A DNA stretch of 64,000 bases. It comes from Dryomyza anilis (taxonomy: Eukaryota; Arthropoda; Insecta; Diptera; Dryomyzidae). The notes under the pieces were generated by a model. It was not told where the DNA came from. It did no database searches and was given only the letters and a program-made list of their open reading frames with translations. Below are positions 1 through 11,394 of the stretch, piece by piece. Within the stretch, counting starts at the first letter, position 1. Each line of letters starts with the position of its first letter. The position numbers and the translations under genes were made by a program. Where the stretch lies: positions 89,230,349 through 89,294,348 of the forward strand of contig OX638131.1 of NCBI GenBank assembly GCA_951804985.1, given 5' to 3'.

Positions 1-804
1 AGTACTCTGTCTGTATCATTTGTAATTTGTTTCCATCGCAGCTTATATAAATATTTCTCGCATTTCGAAAATAATGATTTTTTTGTGATCTTTAATGATT
101 TTTATTGTTAGGTTTTGAATTTCGCTTTTTTATATTTACTTACTGAATATTTTGGAATATTTACTACTTTTTCTATGGTTAGTAATAATATAATTGATTA
201 TTGATGCATATATTAACAAATATATAATTTTACAGTTTTTTTGTTTTGCGACGATTGTTAATTGTGACGGGCGTTACAATATTTTGAATGGATATAACAA
301 CCATCTGAAATATCTATGAGACCAAAGACTATATAAAATGAATAGATACGACAAAAATCTTTACTTTTACAAAGTTTCCCAGTTGTAGGTTTGCAAAATA
401 GTTCGCAAAATAACTTTTACCATTTTTTTTTGTGACGGGCGTTACAACTCAAAAAAGTTAAACGGTTTTGTTAATTTTCAGTACTTTTAACCAATTAGCA
501 CCAATCTAATGTGTGGCATACTTACACCAAAAAATTGCCTTTCAAATTATACTATTCAATATTCTTTCGAATCCAAAACAACGAAACTACAGTGTTTCAT
601 ATATTGCATCAATTTTGTACTAATTTTTTTTTTTTTAATACTTGACTTCAATTGAGATAAAAACACTTTTGCCATGAATTTTGGTAAATTCTGATCAAAG
701 GATATGAAATTATGAGTATTTTTTATTCTAAATATTATTAAACGGAATCAATAGGTTTAACTTTAATATATCACACCTTGGTAACGTTTACTGTGGAATG
801 CCCC
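1..804 (+). mobile_element. Right part of a TIR DNA transposon (copy 1)
   Basis: Nearly the whole stretch repeats at 33452-34252 with scattered mismatches. It carries two copies of TGTGACGGGCGTTACA (about 265 and 432), an imperfect palindrome, and ends at 793-804 in GTGGAATGCCCC. That end is the inverse of GGGGCATTCCA, which opens the more complete copy at 32873. No transposase frame is visible, so it is a non-autonomous or decayed element. Its left end lies outside the window. The superfamily is not determined. Confidence 0.7.
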
Positions 805-839
805 TCAACAAAACGAGAACAAAATTTTGATATGGACAT

Positions 840-1420
840 TAGGGTGGATTGAATTTTTTTCCCAAAGTTGCCATAACGCTTAAAAGTTACATTGTAACGC
901 TAACACAAAAAATTTTAGTCTAAAATAATAATGTCCTCTGTTCGCGCATTGCAGATGAAGTTAAAAAAAAAAACTTTAAAACCATGTCTTTATTGTTTTA
1001 CCATCTACATAATATATATTTTTTTGATAATAGCCTCAAAAAATTAGAGATTGTGTCTATTAATGTCCTCCTAAAAATTCATCAATTTTGAGTTAAATCT
1101 TATGGTCGCGCATCGTCGTTGAAGTTGAAAAATTACAAAAAAATCGGTAAATTCTCTGGTTAAACCGTTCTTAAATAGGCATGGTGTGTTATTTTTACAT
1201 GTACATTTTTTTATATATATTCTGAGATTTCTTGAATCCAAATTTGTTAACGACCAATTTCTATCGTGTAAAGTTATTGAAAAAAAAATCCTAAAGTTGT
1301 TTGAGGTTTTGTAGGCGTTATTAGTCTTAAAAGTTACATGATGGCCCCAAAATTTCCCTCAAACAATTTCAGTCAAAAAAATATATCGCCCTATGCTCGC
1401 GCATTGAAACAGAAGGTAAA
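840..1420. repeat. Degenerate tandem-like repeat with CGCGCATTG motifs
   Basis: Three related blocks recur at irregular spacing: a CGCGCAT(T/C)G core followed by GAAG at about 936-960, 1103-1125 and 1395-1415. Each is preceded by an AT-rich stretch, and blocks one and three also share CTTAAAAGTTACAT. No open frame is visible. It reads as an old repeat lying between the transposon end and the mini-me-like element. Confidence 0.4.
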
Positions 1421-2128
1421 ACCAGTTGGGAAGGTTAGATCATATGGGAAATTTTAAATTTGGTGTTATTATGATAGTTAGGATTATCAAAATAAAATTA
1501 TAGTCGGTCTTAGCCGACTATAAATACCCAACACATATGTGTGGTTATCATTCAAAGTGGTATATAGGTCACCAGGGTATACAAATCCTGAAAATAACTA
1601 CAAACTTTCAAGCGCTGAAGCATTTCCTTTCATTTGATACCCATATTTAAAAATGGGTAGGTGTACCGAATTTCGATTTTTTTTGTGAACCACAAGTCTT
1701 TTCGCCGTAAAACATTATTTTCGTGTATTTGAGCATAATATCAATATATATTTGATCAAAAAAGTGTACCTAAGCACGTATACATAAAAATTGATCTTTA
1801 TATGTACATTTTATATGAGGTATTTGAACATAAGTGGACGGATCACAGGTCACAATGGACATACAGCGTAGGTATATCAGTAATCTAAGTTATAAGTTTC
1901 ATTTATCTAGCTCTTCAATTTTAAAAGTAGTAGGGATTTGAACAGACAGATGGACAGACAGACGGACAGACAGACAGGCGGACAGACGGACATCGCTAAA
2001 TCGACTCAGGAGGTCATGCTGATCAAGAATATATATACTTTTCCATACCGGAGATGCTTCCTTCTGGGTGTTACAAACGGCGTACCAAACTGAATATACC
2101 CTTTCACTCTTAGTGTAGGGTATAAAAA
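1421..2128 (-). mobile_element. mini-me/DINE-like interspersed element, subfamily I, copy a
   Basis: One end has a hairpin (ATAGTCGG...CCGACTAT, about 1500-1523). The body carries a (GGAC/AGAC)n run at 1941-1990, then TGATCAAGAATATATATACT, and the other end is GTGTAGGGTATA. The same order, including the subterminal CCAGTTGGGAAGGTTAGAT block, recurs at 19930. A (GTCY)n plus (TA)n pair is the published hallmark of dipteran mini-me elements, related to DINE-1/Helentron-derived repeats. No protein is encoded. Confidence 0.6.
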
Positions 2129-3689
2129 TAAAAGTTTAAAAAATATAATTTAAAAAAGGGAAAAAACGAATATTGTGTAATGAAGATATTAGCACTAAAT
2201 TTACTATTTTTACATTAAAATTAAATGTAAACATAAATATGTTTACATGAAATTTTTTTTTTCACATTCAAACATATATATGTTTGCAAGAACGCCGAAA
2301 ATTATTCATTCTGAACGTAAATATGTTTGAACGAAAACAAAAATATGTTTGGCTGTTATTATAGTAATGTTTGAAAATGAAATAATACTTTTGTTTACAT
2401 AAAGCTCCAAAGATATATGTAATGCCTGCAAAATTATGTTTGGGAGAGCCCTTTTTTTTTGCAGCGTGTACCAACAAATATTATTATCCCGATAAGTTTT
2501 CCAGATATGTGAATCTAATCTCGAAAATTATTTATTTATTTAGACTATTTTTGGATGATTTTGAGCATTTTAGATCTAATGATAAATAAGAAAATGATTT
2601 ATGGTTATGCAGAGCATAGTTTAAACTAATAATCAAAATTATTAACGTTTTTTCATTGGATATCATTTTTAGAAAATGTCCTATATACATGTAAGCATAG
2701 AAATATGAATTACAATATTTCTATGCTATACTCAATATATAAATATACATACAATATTCTCGACTATATTTAAGAATAATATAAATTTGTTAAAATACAT
2801 TACAAAAAAAAAGATTTTGTGCTTTCCGAAATATCGGTTCTGAGTTTAAACGATATTTAGAAATCGTTGAAATCTTAGTTGCCGCAAAAAAAAAACATTT
2901 GAATAACAGTTGTTCGAGCGGAGAAAACCTTTGAAGTTATACCAATCATAATCGGATAAAAACGCAGATAAAGGGTATGGAACAATTTTTACATTGCCAA
3001 TAAATGGACGTATTAACAGAAAATTAAGCAATCGTCTGCAGAATAAACGTACTAATATCCTAGCAGGAATTCTCAATATTTAGATTATAATAGAGAGGGA
3101 CATTTTTTCAAACCTACATCTATTACACAAATTCATATTCATCAGTGTATGATCTATATATGAAATGTCTGATATGTAAAATATTTATTGTAGGATGAAA
3201 ATACTATCGGTTGTCCATGTCCGTCATACAAGAATCAATGAGGACTGATTAATAACAATTCCTATTAGTAAATTCCGTGTCGATGCTAAAACAGATGACT
3301 ATCAAAGAGGGAATATTGAGATCAATATAATATCTACAGAAATTGATACAGCTGAAACCAGAGAATAGAGATTCCGTGTCTTAAATTGATAAATTTGAGT
3401 TTTTTTATGTTCCAAGGTGAAATAAATAAGCATACATAGCAATTCAAATACTGCATTAAAGTCTTAATTAAAATTAATAAAAATAAAAAAAGAAAATTAT
3501 TTAATTGCTTAGGTTCTTCGGTAAGTTCTCTAACACTTGGAAAACCCCAGAATTAATAATTCAGCACAATGCAGTGTATTTCTTGTTAATCCAGAACAAA
3601 CTAATTTGTTAGAATGCTAATGACCATTGAACAAATCCGTTAATAAGCTACCATAAAACCATAAATCCATGGAGATTATACAGTTACTA
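2129..3689. other. AT-rich DNA without a supported gene
   Basis: No frame with a recognisable domain. A short frame at 3195-3368 looks mildly coding-like but has an internal stop. Poly-A and poly-T runs are frequent. Nothing else is supported. Confidence 0.5.
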
Positions 3690-3970
3690 AACGTAGGCGC
3701 GAGGTTTATGAAATTGCAGCCTATAAATGACTGAGGATCAGAAGACAAAGAAAATGGAAAATTAATGACATGTCGTATAGAAAATTTCTTGCTAAACAGC
3801 AGGTAGTAGTAGTCACTGCAAGTTAATGGCAACGTGTCAAGTAAATTGTTGTGCTCGACCACATAACATGTTTTTCTTTTGTTGAGATGTTGACAGTCCG
3901 ACATCCGGCATATGTATTTTTTTCACGCTGATATTTCTATACGCCTACAATGTTTTCTCAAGAAATCTTT
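3690..3970 (+). promoter_or_regulatory. Solo copy A of the conserved upstream module
   Basis: GGCGCGAG at 3696 is followed 67 bases later by TAATGACATG. The same order, orientation and spacing occur at 8338 (67), 24304 (about 68) and 29186 (68). Copies A and B stay alignable further downstream: both have CAGGTAG at nearly the same offset (3800 here, +104; 8443 there, +105), then a GACCAC block and AGAAATCTTT. The two other copies lie about 400-413 bp before TATA boxes of the small gene family. No family gene follows this copy, so it may be a distant enhancer or the relic of a lost paralogue. Confidence 0.5.
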
Positions 3971-4496
3971 TATATATAATGTTTCAAAAGGAGGCAGTTA
4001 CATTGCAAAATAAAATATTAGGTAACGTACACTTTAATCTTGAACATTTCATGTTTTGCAAATCTCATTCAACTACGAATTTTGTTATACCTGCTGCTCT
4101 GCCTCGGCATAGTTGATCTTTGTGAGCCGGCGTACAAACTAAATTTCTTAGTATTTCTTTTACAATTTTGAAGTATACACCCTTAAATGCATATCTGTTA
4201 ATTATATTTAGGTATCATTATAAGTACCGGCTCATATCGGCGCTAAGTTGTAAAACCCTTAATTTTATTTTTAATGAGGTTTTCATAAAATTTATATTGT
4301 TCAAAATATATATATGTGGGGCTTTCCACTTTAGCGCGGCTATACAAATGTCTAGGATTCTTTAATCAGATTTATTTTATTACATCCTTTTTCAAGTATA
4401 TATTCGGTATTTTACTTCAATATTAGTTTGAGCAAAAGTTTTGGCTATCTTCAGACAGTTTAGACAAGTTTTTGAAATTCAATTTAATTTTAGTTT
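3971..4496. other. AT-rich spacer without a supported gene
   Basis: If the spacing seen at genes 2 and 3 held here, a TATA box would be expected near 4100 and a family gene near 4230. Neither is visible. No protein or RNA gene is supported. Confidence 0.5.
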
Positions 4497-4892
4497 TATT
4501 TCATATTTTCTGCATTTCAAATGGAAAGATATGAATATCATTTGACATTTTCTGAGTTACTATTGACGTTTTTTGAATTTATCCGCGGTAGCTCAGTGGT
4601 TAGTGCGTTGGACTGCGAGCCGAAAGGTCCCCGGTTCAAGCCTAGACTGGGGCTAACAACATCTTTTCATAGAAACATTTTCTATACTAATAAACTGTAG
4701 GTCCCACCACTATGAGTACAAATATAGCACGCACAGCTCAAAATAGTGAGAGAGCTCGGCCGAAGTTCAAATACAGGACTGTAGCGCCAAACTATTATTA
4801 TATTATTATTTCATATTTTATGCATTTCAAATGGAAAGATATGAATATCATTTGACATTTTCTGAGTTACAATTGACGTTTTTTGAATTTTA
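4497..4892 (+). repeat. About 84 bp direct repeat flanking a SINE
   Basis: The block 4497-4580 recurs almost exactly at 4808-4891, with only two or three differences (for example TTTTCTGC versus TTTTATGC). The SINE lies precisely between the two copies. At about 84 bp this is far longer than normal SINE target-site duplications (roughly 8-20 bp). Confidence 0.8.
4582..4807 (+). mobile_element. tRNA-derived SINE, copy 1, internally deleted
   Basis: The head CCGCGGTAGCTCAGTGGTTA resembles a tRNA A box, and GGTTCAAGCC resembles a B box (RNA polymerase III promoter). The body has GGGCTAACAACATC, AAACTGTAGGTCCCACCAC and GAGCTCGGCCGAAGTTC, and ends in a TTA-repeat tail. Compared with the copies at 5021 and 47171 it lacks the central CGCGCTACCTC...CGGCAA segment of about 80 bp. 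Confidence 0.8.
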
Positions 4893-5020
4893 AATTTAAT
4901 TTCTGATTTACAATTGATTCTTTTTGAATTTCAATTAATTTTTTTTCTGAATTACATATGTAAATGGTGTAGCCTAAATATGAAGGACTTTTTTTTATTC
5001 ACAGTTATTATTTCAAATGT

Positions 5021-5325
5021 AGCCGCGGTAGCTTAGTGCGTTGGACTGCGAGCCGAAAGGTCCCCGGTTCAAGTCTGGACTGGGGCTAACAACATCTTTT
5101 CATAGAAACATTTGTCTATACCGCGCTACCTCTCGGCAGTAAATGGCAAACCTACGAGAGTAAAACATTGCCTATGAAAAGCTCTCACCCGCCGTTCGAA
5201 TTCGGCAATAAACTGTAGGTCCCACCACTTTGAGTACAAATATAACACGCACAGCTCAAAATGGTGAGTGAGCTCGGCCTAAGTTCTTATAGAACTGTGG
5301 TGCCAAACTATAATTATTATTATTA
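5021..5325 (+). mobile_element. tRNA-derived SINE, copy 2
   Basis: It has the same tRNA-like head, though with a deletion in the A-box region (GCTTAGTGCG instead of GCTCAGTGGTTAGTGCG). The full central body containing CCGCGCTACCTCTCGGCAG is present, with a (TTA)n tail near 5310-5325. The damaged A box suggests it is no longer a good RNA polymerase III template. Confidence 0.8.
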
Positions 5326-5740
5326 CTTCAATTTAATATTGTCTACAGTTTTTCAGTTATTTCGTTTCATCCAGTTTTTATATTTAAATATTTCGAATTT
5401 TTCAACCAAAAAAATATTTTTCGAAATTAAAATTCGATAAAATGTTCTTCAAAAATAAAATTCGTAATTTTTTATAAGTTTTCGGAAAATGTCCGATTTT
5501 TTTTTAAGAAAAAAAAATTTTAATGTTTAGAAAATATATATATATATATTTATTTATTAAATATAGTATTTTTTTTAAAAGTTCTAATTATAAATAAATA
5601 TATATTATAAAACATTTTCCAAATTTAGCATTTATATTGAGCATGCATTTTAGAAGAAACAGCTTCGCCACTGCTTAATTGCAACTGCAAAAGCATATCT
5701 TTTTAAAGTGTTGATACATTCATTTCCCTTTTTCCTTTTT
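5326..5740. other. AT-rich spacer
   Basis: Poly-A/T-rich sequence with short TA runs around 5535-5610. No gene or recognisable element. Confidence 0.5.
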
Positions 5741-6276
5741 TAGTACGTTGCCATTTTTTCCCGCCCAAGTGCCACGCCCTTTGTCCAATCCCGCACACAT
5801 TCTATGTAACGATTGGAGTTTTAAATATGAACCTCTGATTCGATTTTTATAACTATATTCTGAATATGTCAGCAGTTATAGCCCTTTTAAAGTTTTAATA
5901 ATATGGAAGGTACCACGCCCATTTTTAAAATACCGCCCACATTGTACGCGAAAATAAATATTCGAGAAAAACAACAATTTTCGAAAAATTACGAAAAAAA
6001 AAAATTATAAACATTTTGGAAGACAATAAGAACGCAATGGTCGGAATCAAAAAAAATGTTGGACGACAAAAGCAATAAAATGTTCAAAATCACAATTTTC
6101 AAAAAAAAATAAAAATCGCCAAAAACAACGTAAAGAAAAAAATTGTTGTTGCTTTTATTTTTCTTTCATTTTTTTGTATTTTTCCTTTAGTTTGGCTTTT
6201 AGTTTTATGTTATTGATTTTGTTTTTGTATTTTTACTTTTGTTTTGTGATTTTGCTTTTGTTTTTTTTTTGCTTTT
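5741..6276 (+). repeat. Dispersed repeat shared with 10540-11290
   Basis: Both sites contain GTGCCACGCC(C/T)CTTTGTCCAATCCCG-like text, a poly-A-rich stretch with GACGACAAAA and AACGCAATGGTCG motifs, and then a GTTTTTG/CTTTTG-rich run. Block order varies between the two sites. No protein is encoded. It is probably a non-autonomous element; the family is unknown. Confidence 0.5.
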
Positions 6277-7771
6277 GGGATATTCCATTTTAAATCAACG
6301 AACGGATTTCCACTACCCTTTAAAAAATATTTCAAATTTCTCACAAATGCTGTACCATATTAAACTAAGACAATTTATAAATTTTAGACCCCTAGCTAAT
6401 AAGGTTCCCGAAATATGACGGGTTAAAAAGAGAAAAAATAGGTGAAAACTCACAAAGGTGGGTTAACTTAATTGAGGAGTTCATTTCCAAAACGTGCTAT
6501 CCACTTAAAAATGATGAGACTTTTTTTTACAAATATTCGACCCAAATTTGAATATTTATAAAAAGTGAATATACAACACAAGATAACGAAAATATTAGAA
6601 GTGGAAAACACCTATTTTCTAATTTGATTCTACCATTAAGTTAGAGTAATTCAGGTTTTACTAAACCTATCGTCGTTTCACATAGAACGTTTTGAAAATG
6701 AGCTCCTCAATTGTATTTATCTCTAAAACTAGTTTACGTTCAATGTCAATTGAGGTATCGTTTGAAAGGTAGAAAGATGGCCTTTAATATGGCATTTAAT
6801 TTTATTTATATATTCAAAGTTTAATGTCATTATCACATGTTCAAAATTGTGAAAATAAATTTCTCAAAAACCCATATTTTTAAAAGACAAAAAAAGAATA
6901 TATGTAATTTATTATTTTCTTCATAACATTTGTGTTAAGTTTTATAAGTGTATTCGTATTGGTTTCTGAGTTATAAATAAAAATGTTTAATCAAGTTAAC
7001 TTAATTGCGTTTATCTAAAAAAGTAGTTTACAGACATGCATCCGTGAATACATCTTTGTTTCCTAAAGTCAAAGGCCAATATCACATGACGTAGACTTTG
7101 GGAAGCTATATCTCAAATACCCATATTTTTTAAATAATAAAAATAAATTTATATTTTTGCAGATTTTCTCCTTGACATATTTGCCACATTTCATTGGTGT
7201 ACTCATTTCGGTTCATAAGTTATTTCCAAAAATGAGAAAGTAAATATAAATTTATTTATAAAATCTTATTTGATTTTTTTATTTTCAAAAACAAAATTCA
7301 AATAACATTGAAAACTTTGAGTACACCTATGAAATTTTACACAAATTTTAAGAATAAAATCAGCATTAAGATATATTTTTTTAAAAATGTTAAAAATATG
7401 GGTTTTTGAGAAAAATCATTTCAAAATGTAAATCATGTGATAGTGAACTTTAAGCCTTGGATACAAAAATAAAATGATATGCCTTTTTAAAGACCATCTT
7501 TCTACCTTTTAAATGATACCTCAATTGAACTTGTATATAAACCAGTTTTTCAGTTAAATGCAATTAAGTTAACCACCTTTGTGAGTTTTCACATATTTTT
7601 TCACTTTTTAAGCCGCCATATTTCGGGAACCATAGAAGGTTGGGATTTAAAATTTTGCATATTTCTTAGTTTAATATGAGAGCACACTCATACAAAATTT
7701 TATAAATTTAAAAGAGATGCTTAAGATGCATAAATTTATTATTTTTTCACTGATTTAAAATGGAATAATCC
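6277..7771. mobile_element. Foldback element with long inverted repeats
   Basis: The ends are inverted: GGGATATTCCATTTTAAATC at 6277 versus GATTTAAAATGGAATAATCC ending at 7771. Inversion continues inward (AAGGTGGGTTAACTTAATTG near 6460 against CAATTAAGTTAACCACCTTT near 7561), giving arms of several hundred bases. A smaller nested inversion lies at 6472-6714 (TTCATTTCCAAAACGTGCTA against AACGTTTTGAAAATGAGCTC). TTTT flanks both ends and may be a target duplication. No transposase frame is seen. A related fragment lies at 60885-61105. Confidence 0.7.
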
Positions 7772-8335
7772 TTTTACATTTTTTGAGGGAATAATTTAAA
7801 TGTTTTGAAATTTGTGTGGATTACAGGTTTTTTCTCGACCTACTACGTATAATTTTAGAAAGTGATGCTAATTTTAAATATATTTTTTAAATTATAAGTG
7901 TAGATCAGTGTCGATCATTCATACTTATTCCATAAATGATCTTGGATGATTTTGGATATTGTATTTGCTTTATTATTTCTTTCCCAGAAGAAAGCGTTCA
8001 AGTAAATTCATTTTTTTAGGATTAACAAAATTAAATGTAAAGAATCAAAACAAATATGAAACGATCGAACAATGGTTTACATTGCAAATATTCTCTGAAA
8101 ACATATCTTCCTTTCCCATAAGTTATAAAGATTAGGTATTAGGTATCGTTGTTCAAAAGAGCATGCACGGAAAATCCGGAAATAACTATTTGAGATGTAG
8201 ACGATGCATGACTAAAGATACAAAGTAATACAGTAGGTTGCAACAATGCTAATTACTATGACACACACAACTGATCCGTTTACAAGGTAGAAAAACCTGA
8301 AATCATAAAATTATACGGCACGTACAAAGTAAATG
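7772..8335. other. AT-rich spacer without a supported gene
   Basis: No frame longer than chance and no recognisable element. It lies between the foldback element and module copy B. Confidence 0.5.
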
Positions 8336-8640
8336 AAGGCGCAAGACTTGTGGCATTGTAAGCGACATATGATCAAGAACTATGAGACAAAGAATATGTA
8401 AAATTAATTACACGGCATCAACAATTGTTTCTAGATAAGACTCAGGTAGCATTGAGCATATTATTAGGCTCGAACATATTGTTAGGCTAGACCACAGTCC
8501 ATTTTTCCTGGAAAAAGCGAGCTGCATCACTTAAGCATGTTGACATTTTTTTTTGAAATTTTCAAAGTGGTTCAAACAATAGGGGTAGGGTACAGTATAT
8601 AGGTAGAAACTCAAGCGTATTCTTTTAAATCAGAGAAATC
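8336..8640 (+). promoter_or_regulatory. Solo copy B of the conserved upstream module
   Basis: GGCGCAAG at 8338 is followed at exactly 67 bases by TAATTACACG, and CAGGTAG lies at 8443-8449. Copy A has the same features at matching offsets. A second TAGteam-like heptamer TAGGTAG is at 8600-8606, next to a TATAT run. CAGGTAG is the optimal binding site of the Drosophila pioneer factor Zelda. No family gene follows, so it could be an orphan enhancer or a dead gene's promoter region. Confidence 0.5.
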
Positions 8641-8651
8641 TTTAGGTAAAG

Positions 8652-8960
8652 GTGTCTGTTATGCGTTTTCTTCAGATTCATTGTTTACTTTTAAGCAGTA
8701 GCTGGAATTTTGTCGTTTTCGTTATCTTCTATTGCATCGATTTCAATCAAGCAAATAAAAAATGTGATTTTTTCGAGTTATTATTAACTGGTATCAGTTT
8801 GAGACACTCTGTTGTCAGTAAATTTCTTTGCATTTGTAGATCGGTTCGGAGTCCTATTGTGTGCAGTTATATTTCTTTGAACATCCCTAAAACATTATTG
8901 GCCTTTTCTGGTATACTAAGATCTTTGTACATGGCCAACTGTTTTGTACATGGCCAACCA
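8652..8960 (-). pseudogene. Possible decayed coding fragment, unidentified
   Basis: Read on the minus strand, about 65 codons stay open except for one stop and give a plausible amino-acid mix, with segments such as LSIPEKANNVLGMFKEI and LRTDLQMQRNLLTTECLKLI. An acidic stretch IEIDAIEDNENDKIPATA follows in a different frame and ends in a stop. The reading could equally be chance, since an unrelated + strand frame of 113 codons is also open here. No domain is recognised. If real, it is a relic, probably of a mobile element. Confidence 0.2.
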
Positions 8961-8993
8961 CTGTTGAAAACACGCAGACGAGAGAACAGGTGA

Positions 8994-10085
8994 ATCCTTC
9001 AATTTAATAGCATTCACCTGTTATATCATTTTATTTTTTCAATCAATAACGATTAAAGCATGGCTGGAATTGCAGATGGTGCAGGTGTAATTTGGAGATT
9101 TTGAATTTTCTAATTTTTAATTGCTTTTTTTGATTTCAGACAGATGTAAATAATGGTAAATAAAATTAAAATAACATTTTTATTTCATTATGTTAGCTGC
9201 GTTTTTTTTTCACACTTGATCTGGTTCAAATGATTTCCACATAAATATTTTAATATATTTTAATGCGGAATTGTAACTATAACTAAAATCTATATTTGTT
9301 TAAAACAATTTGGGTTTTTGGAAAAAAACTGAAAAAAAAAACTAAGCAAATTTAACAAAGAATATTTGTAACAGAAAAACAAATTTATTTTTGATATTGG
9401 TTTACTTTTAATGACAACAGTCAAGTCATAAACCGAAAAAAACTTTTATTTGATATATCTAAACATTATTGTTATGGAATACAAACATAACATTATGTAA
9501 GTCAAATGCAAGGAAAACCAGAAATCATTATTTGTTTGGATTTTAATTCTTGATTTCAACTTAATCCCGAATCGCAGTGGAAAATATCATCAATTATCCC
9601 TCAATGATTCCCCAATGTCAGATCAGCAATATCGATCACCGATATCATTTTTGCCCTGCAAAGAATTGATGACATATTCATATAAATGTCCCTCGCTTCA
9701 TGCATGATGTAGCATTGATGATGTCATGCACCCAGCAGACCCAGCATCCAAGACATCACATCAATGAAGTCACAAATTTATCATACATACATAATTTTTT
9801 TTTTAGGCAAAAATATATATTTTTTATTATTTTATTTTTTAATTTATACTTTATTTTATTTTTTTTTTGTTTTATTTATTATAGCTGGACCCGTGCACGA
9901 CTCGTGCAAAGATTTTGTGAATGCAAGGATATGGAGCAATTTTATTAATATAACAAACATTGTAATGCAAAAACATTTTTATTATTTATATCAGGGACCC
10001 GTGATTCGCTGTGAATGTTTTTTATTTGTTTTATAAATATTGTGTCCAAAACAAAAATAATTCTCCGCCAAAAGAACTATTCTCA
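8994..10085. other. AT-rich DNA without a supported gene
   Basis: A small cluster of related TGATGT/GATGTCAT words lies at 9650-9770. The rest is T-rich. Short frames at 9700-10036 are low-complexity Phe/Tyr/Ile-rich translations of T-rich DNA and are not supported. Confidence 0.5.
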
Positions 10086-10265
10086 AAGACAATTCTTTTT
10101 CAGACTGAGCTTCCCCGTAAAATGTTTCGCCGTAGAATTCTTCCCAGTAGAAATATTCTCCGTAAAATTCTTCCCCATAGAACGCTCTCCCGTAGAATTC
10201 ATCCCGGTAGAATTCTTCCCGTAGAAATCTTCCCCGTGGAGTTTTTTCCAGTAGAAATTTTTGGT
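10086..10265 (-). repeat. Degenerate about 15 bp minisatellite (TAGAATTCTTCCC-like)
   Basis: Successive imperfect units read CCGTAAAATGTTTCG, CCGTAGAATTCTTCC, CAGTAGAAATATTCT and so on. The reverse complement (GGGAAGAATTCTACGG) resembles the units that dominate 61115-62145, so the two minisatellites may be related in opposite orientation. Confidence 0.55.
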
Positions 10266-10535
10266 GAGTTTCCGTATGGTAAGTTTAGATGTGGTAAATT
10301 TTGGTTGGTGAGTTTAAGTGTGGTGAGTATTATTGTGGTGCGTTTTAGTGTGGTGAATTTTAGTGCGGTGAATTTCATTGTGGTGAGTTTTAGTGTGATA
10401 AATTTTTGTGTGGTGAGTTTTAGTGAGGTGAATTTCATTGTGGTGAGTTTTAGTGTGATGAGTGTGGTGAATTTTAGTGTGGTGAATTTCATTGTGATGA
10501 GTTTGAGTGTGATGAGTTTTAGTGTGCTATAATGT
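10266..10535 (+). repeat. Degenerate GTGGTGARTTT minisatellite
   Basis: About 15 imperfect units of the form GTGGTGAATTTTA or GTGTGATGAGTTTTA follow the previous minisatellite directly. Frames open through it on both strands (Val/Ser-rich on +, Lys/Thr-rich on -) are products of the repeat. Confidence 0.7.
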
Positions 10536-10539
10536 GTTT

Positions 10540-11290
10540 TTAATTTTTGGGTTATATAGGAGGTGCCACACCCAGTCTACCAATCTTACCGAGTTATAGC
10601 ATATACTCTGCCCAGGCCCAACATACATATTATGCCAAAAATTTATTCAATACGGTTCAGCCGTTTTGACGTCTATTCGGAATTTAAAAATATATATATT
10701 AGACAAAAACAACAATGTTCGAAAACTTAAAAAAAAAAATTGTTAAAAAAAATTTTGGACGAAAATAAGAACGCAATGGTCGAAATCACCATTTGAAAAA
10801 AAATATTCGACAAAATTACAATGTTTAAAAAATTTCGAAAAAAAAAAATTTTGTTAAAAAAAAAATTGGACGACAAAAACAATGCAATGGTCGAAATACC
10901 ATATTACAAAAAAAAAAATATATTCGTCAAAAACAATGTCGAAAAAAATTTGTTTTTGATTTTTTTTTTGTTTTCGTTTTTCTTTCATTTTTTTTTTGTT
11001 TTTCCTTAAGTTTGGATTTTTGTTTTATGTTATTGCTTTTGTTTTGTGCTTTTGTGTTTTTGCTTTAATTTTTTTTTTGTATTTGAGTTTTTTGTTCCAT
11101 GTTCGTAGCTGGTGAAAGTGCCGAGTTATATCGTTTTGAAAGTTTAGGTTGTGTGGGAGGTGCCACGCCTCTTTGTCCAATCCCGCCCATATATAGCCTA
11201 TCATTCCTTCCAGACCATACCGCATCTGTGGAAAATCGGATCAGCCGTTTAGACGGAGAAGCGGTACAAACCAACAAACTTTCAGATTTA
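10540..11290 (+). repeat. Dispersed repeat, second copy (see 5741-6276)
   Basis: It contains AGGAGGTGCCACACCC, twin GACGACAAAAACAA/AATGGTCGAAAT blocks about 110 bp apart, a (CTTTTGTTTTG)-like run and GAGGTGCCACGCCTCTTTG. The same words recur at 5741-6276. Short open frames at 11025-11299 overlap this repeat and are not supported as genes. Confidence 0.45.
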
Positions 11291-11394
11291 TTATATTAAT
11301 AGGATATTTTATATTTTATTTATTATTTCAATTTTATTATTTTCTTCAATTCTCAATTGTAAATGTGTGTGTACTTTCTAATGCTAAGAACATA

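Noticed and set aside
3195..3368. 58-codon + strand frame with KFRVDAKTDDYQRGNIEINI
   Set aside because: It looks mildly coding-like and follows a TTGTAG acceptor-like word, but has an internal stop at codon 18. The remaining open run of about 40 codons is not improbable in this DNA, and no family is recognised.
4582..4650. A functional tRNA gene
   Set aside because: The tRNA-like head is fused to a conserved non-tRNA body repeated at several sites with a TTA tail. The cloverleaf is incomplete, so these are SINE heads.
10011..10532. 173-codon Val/Ser/Phe-rich frame and its minus-strand Lys/Thr-rich counterpart
   Set aside because: Both are translations of the TAGAATTCTTCCC and GTGGTGA minisatellites.
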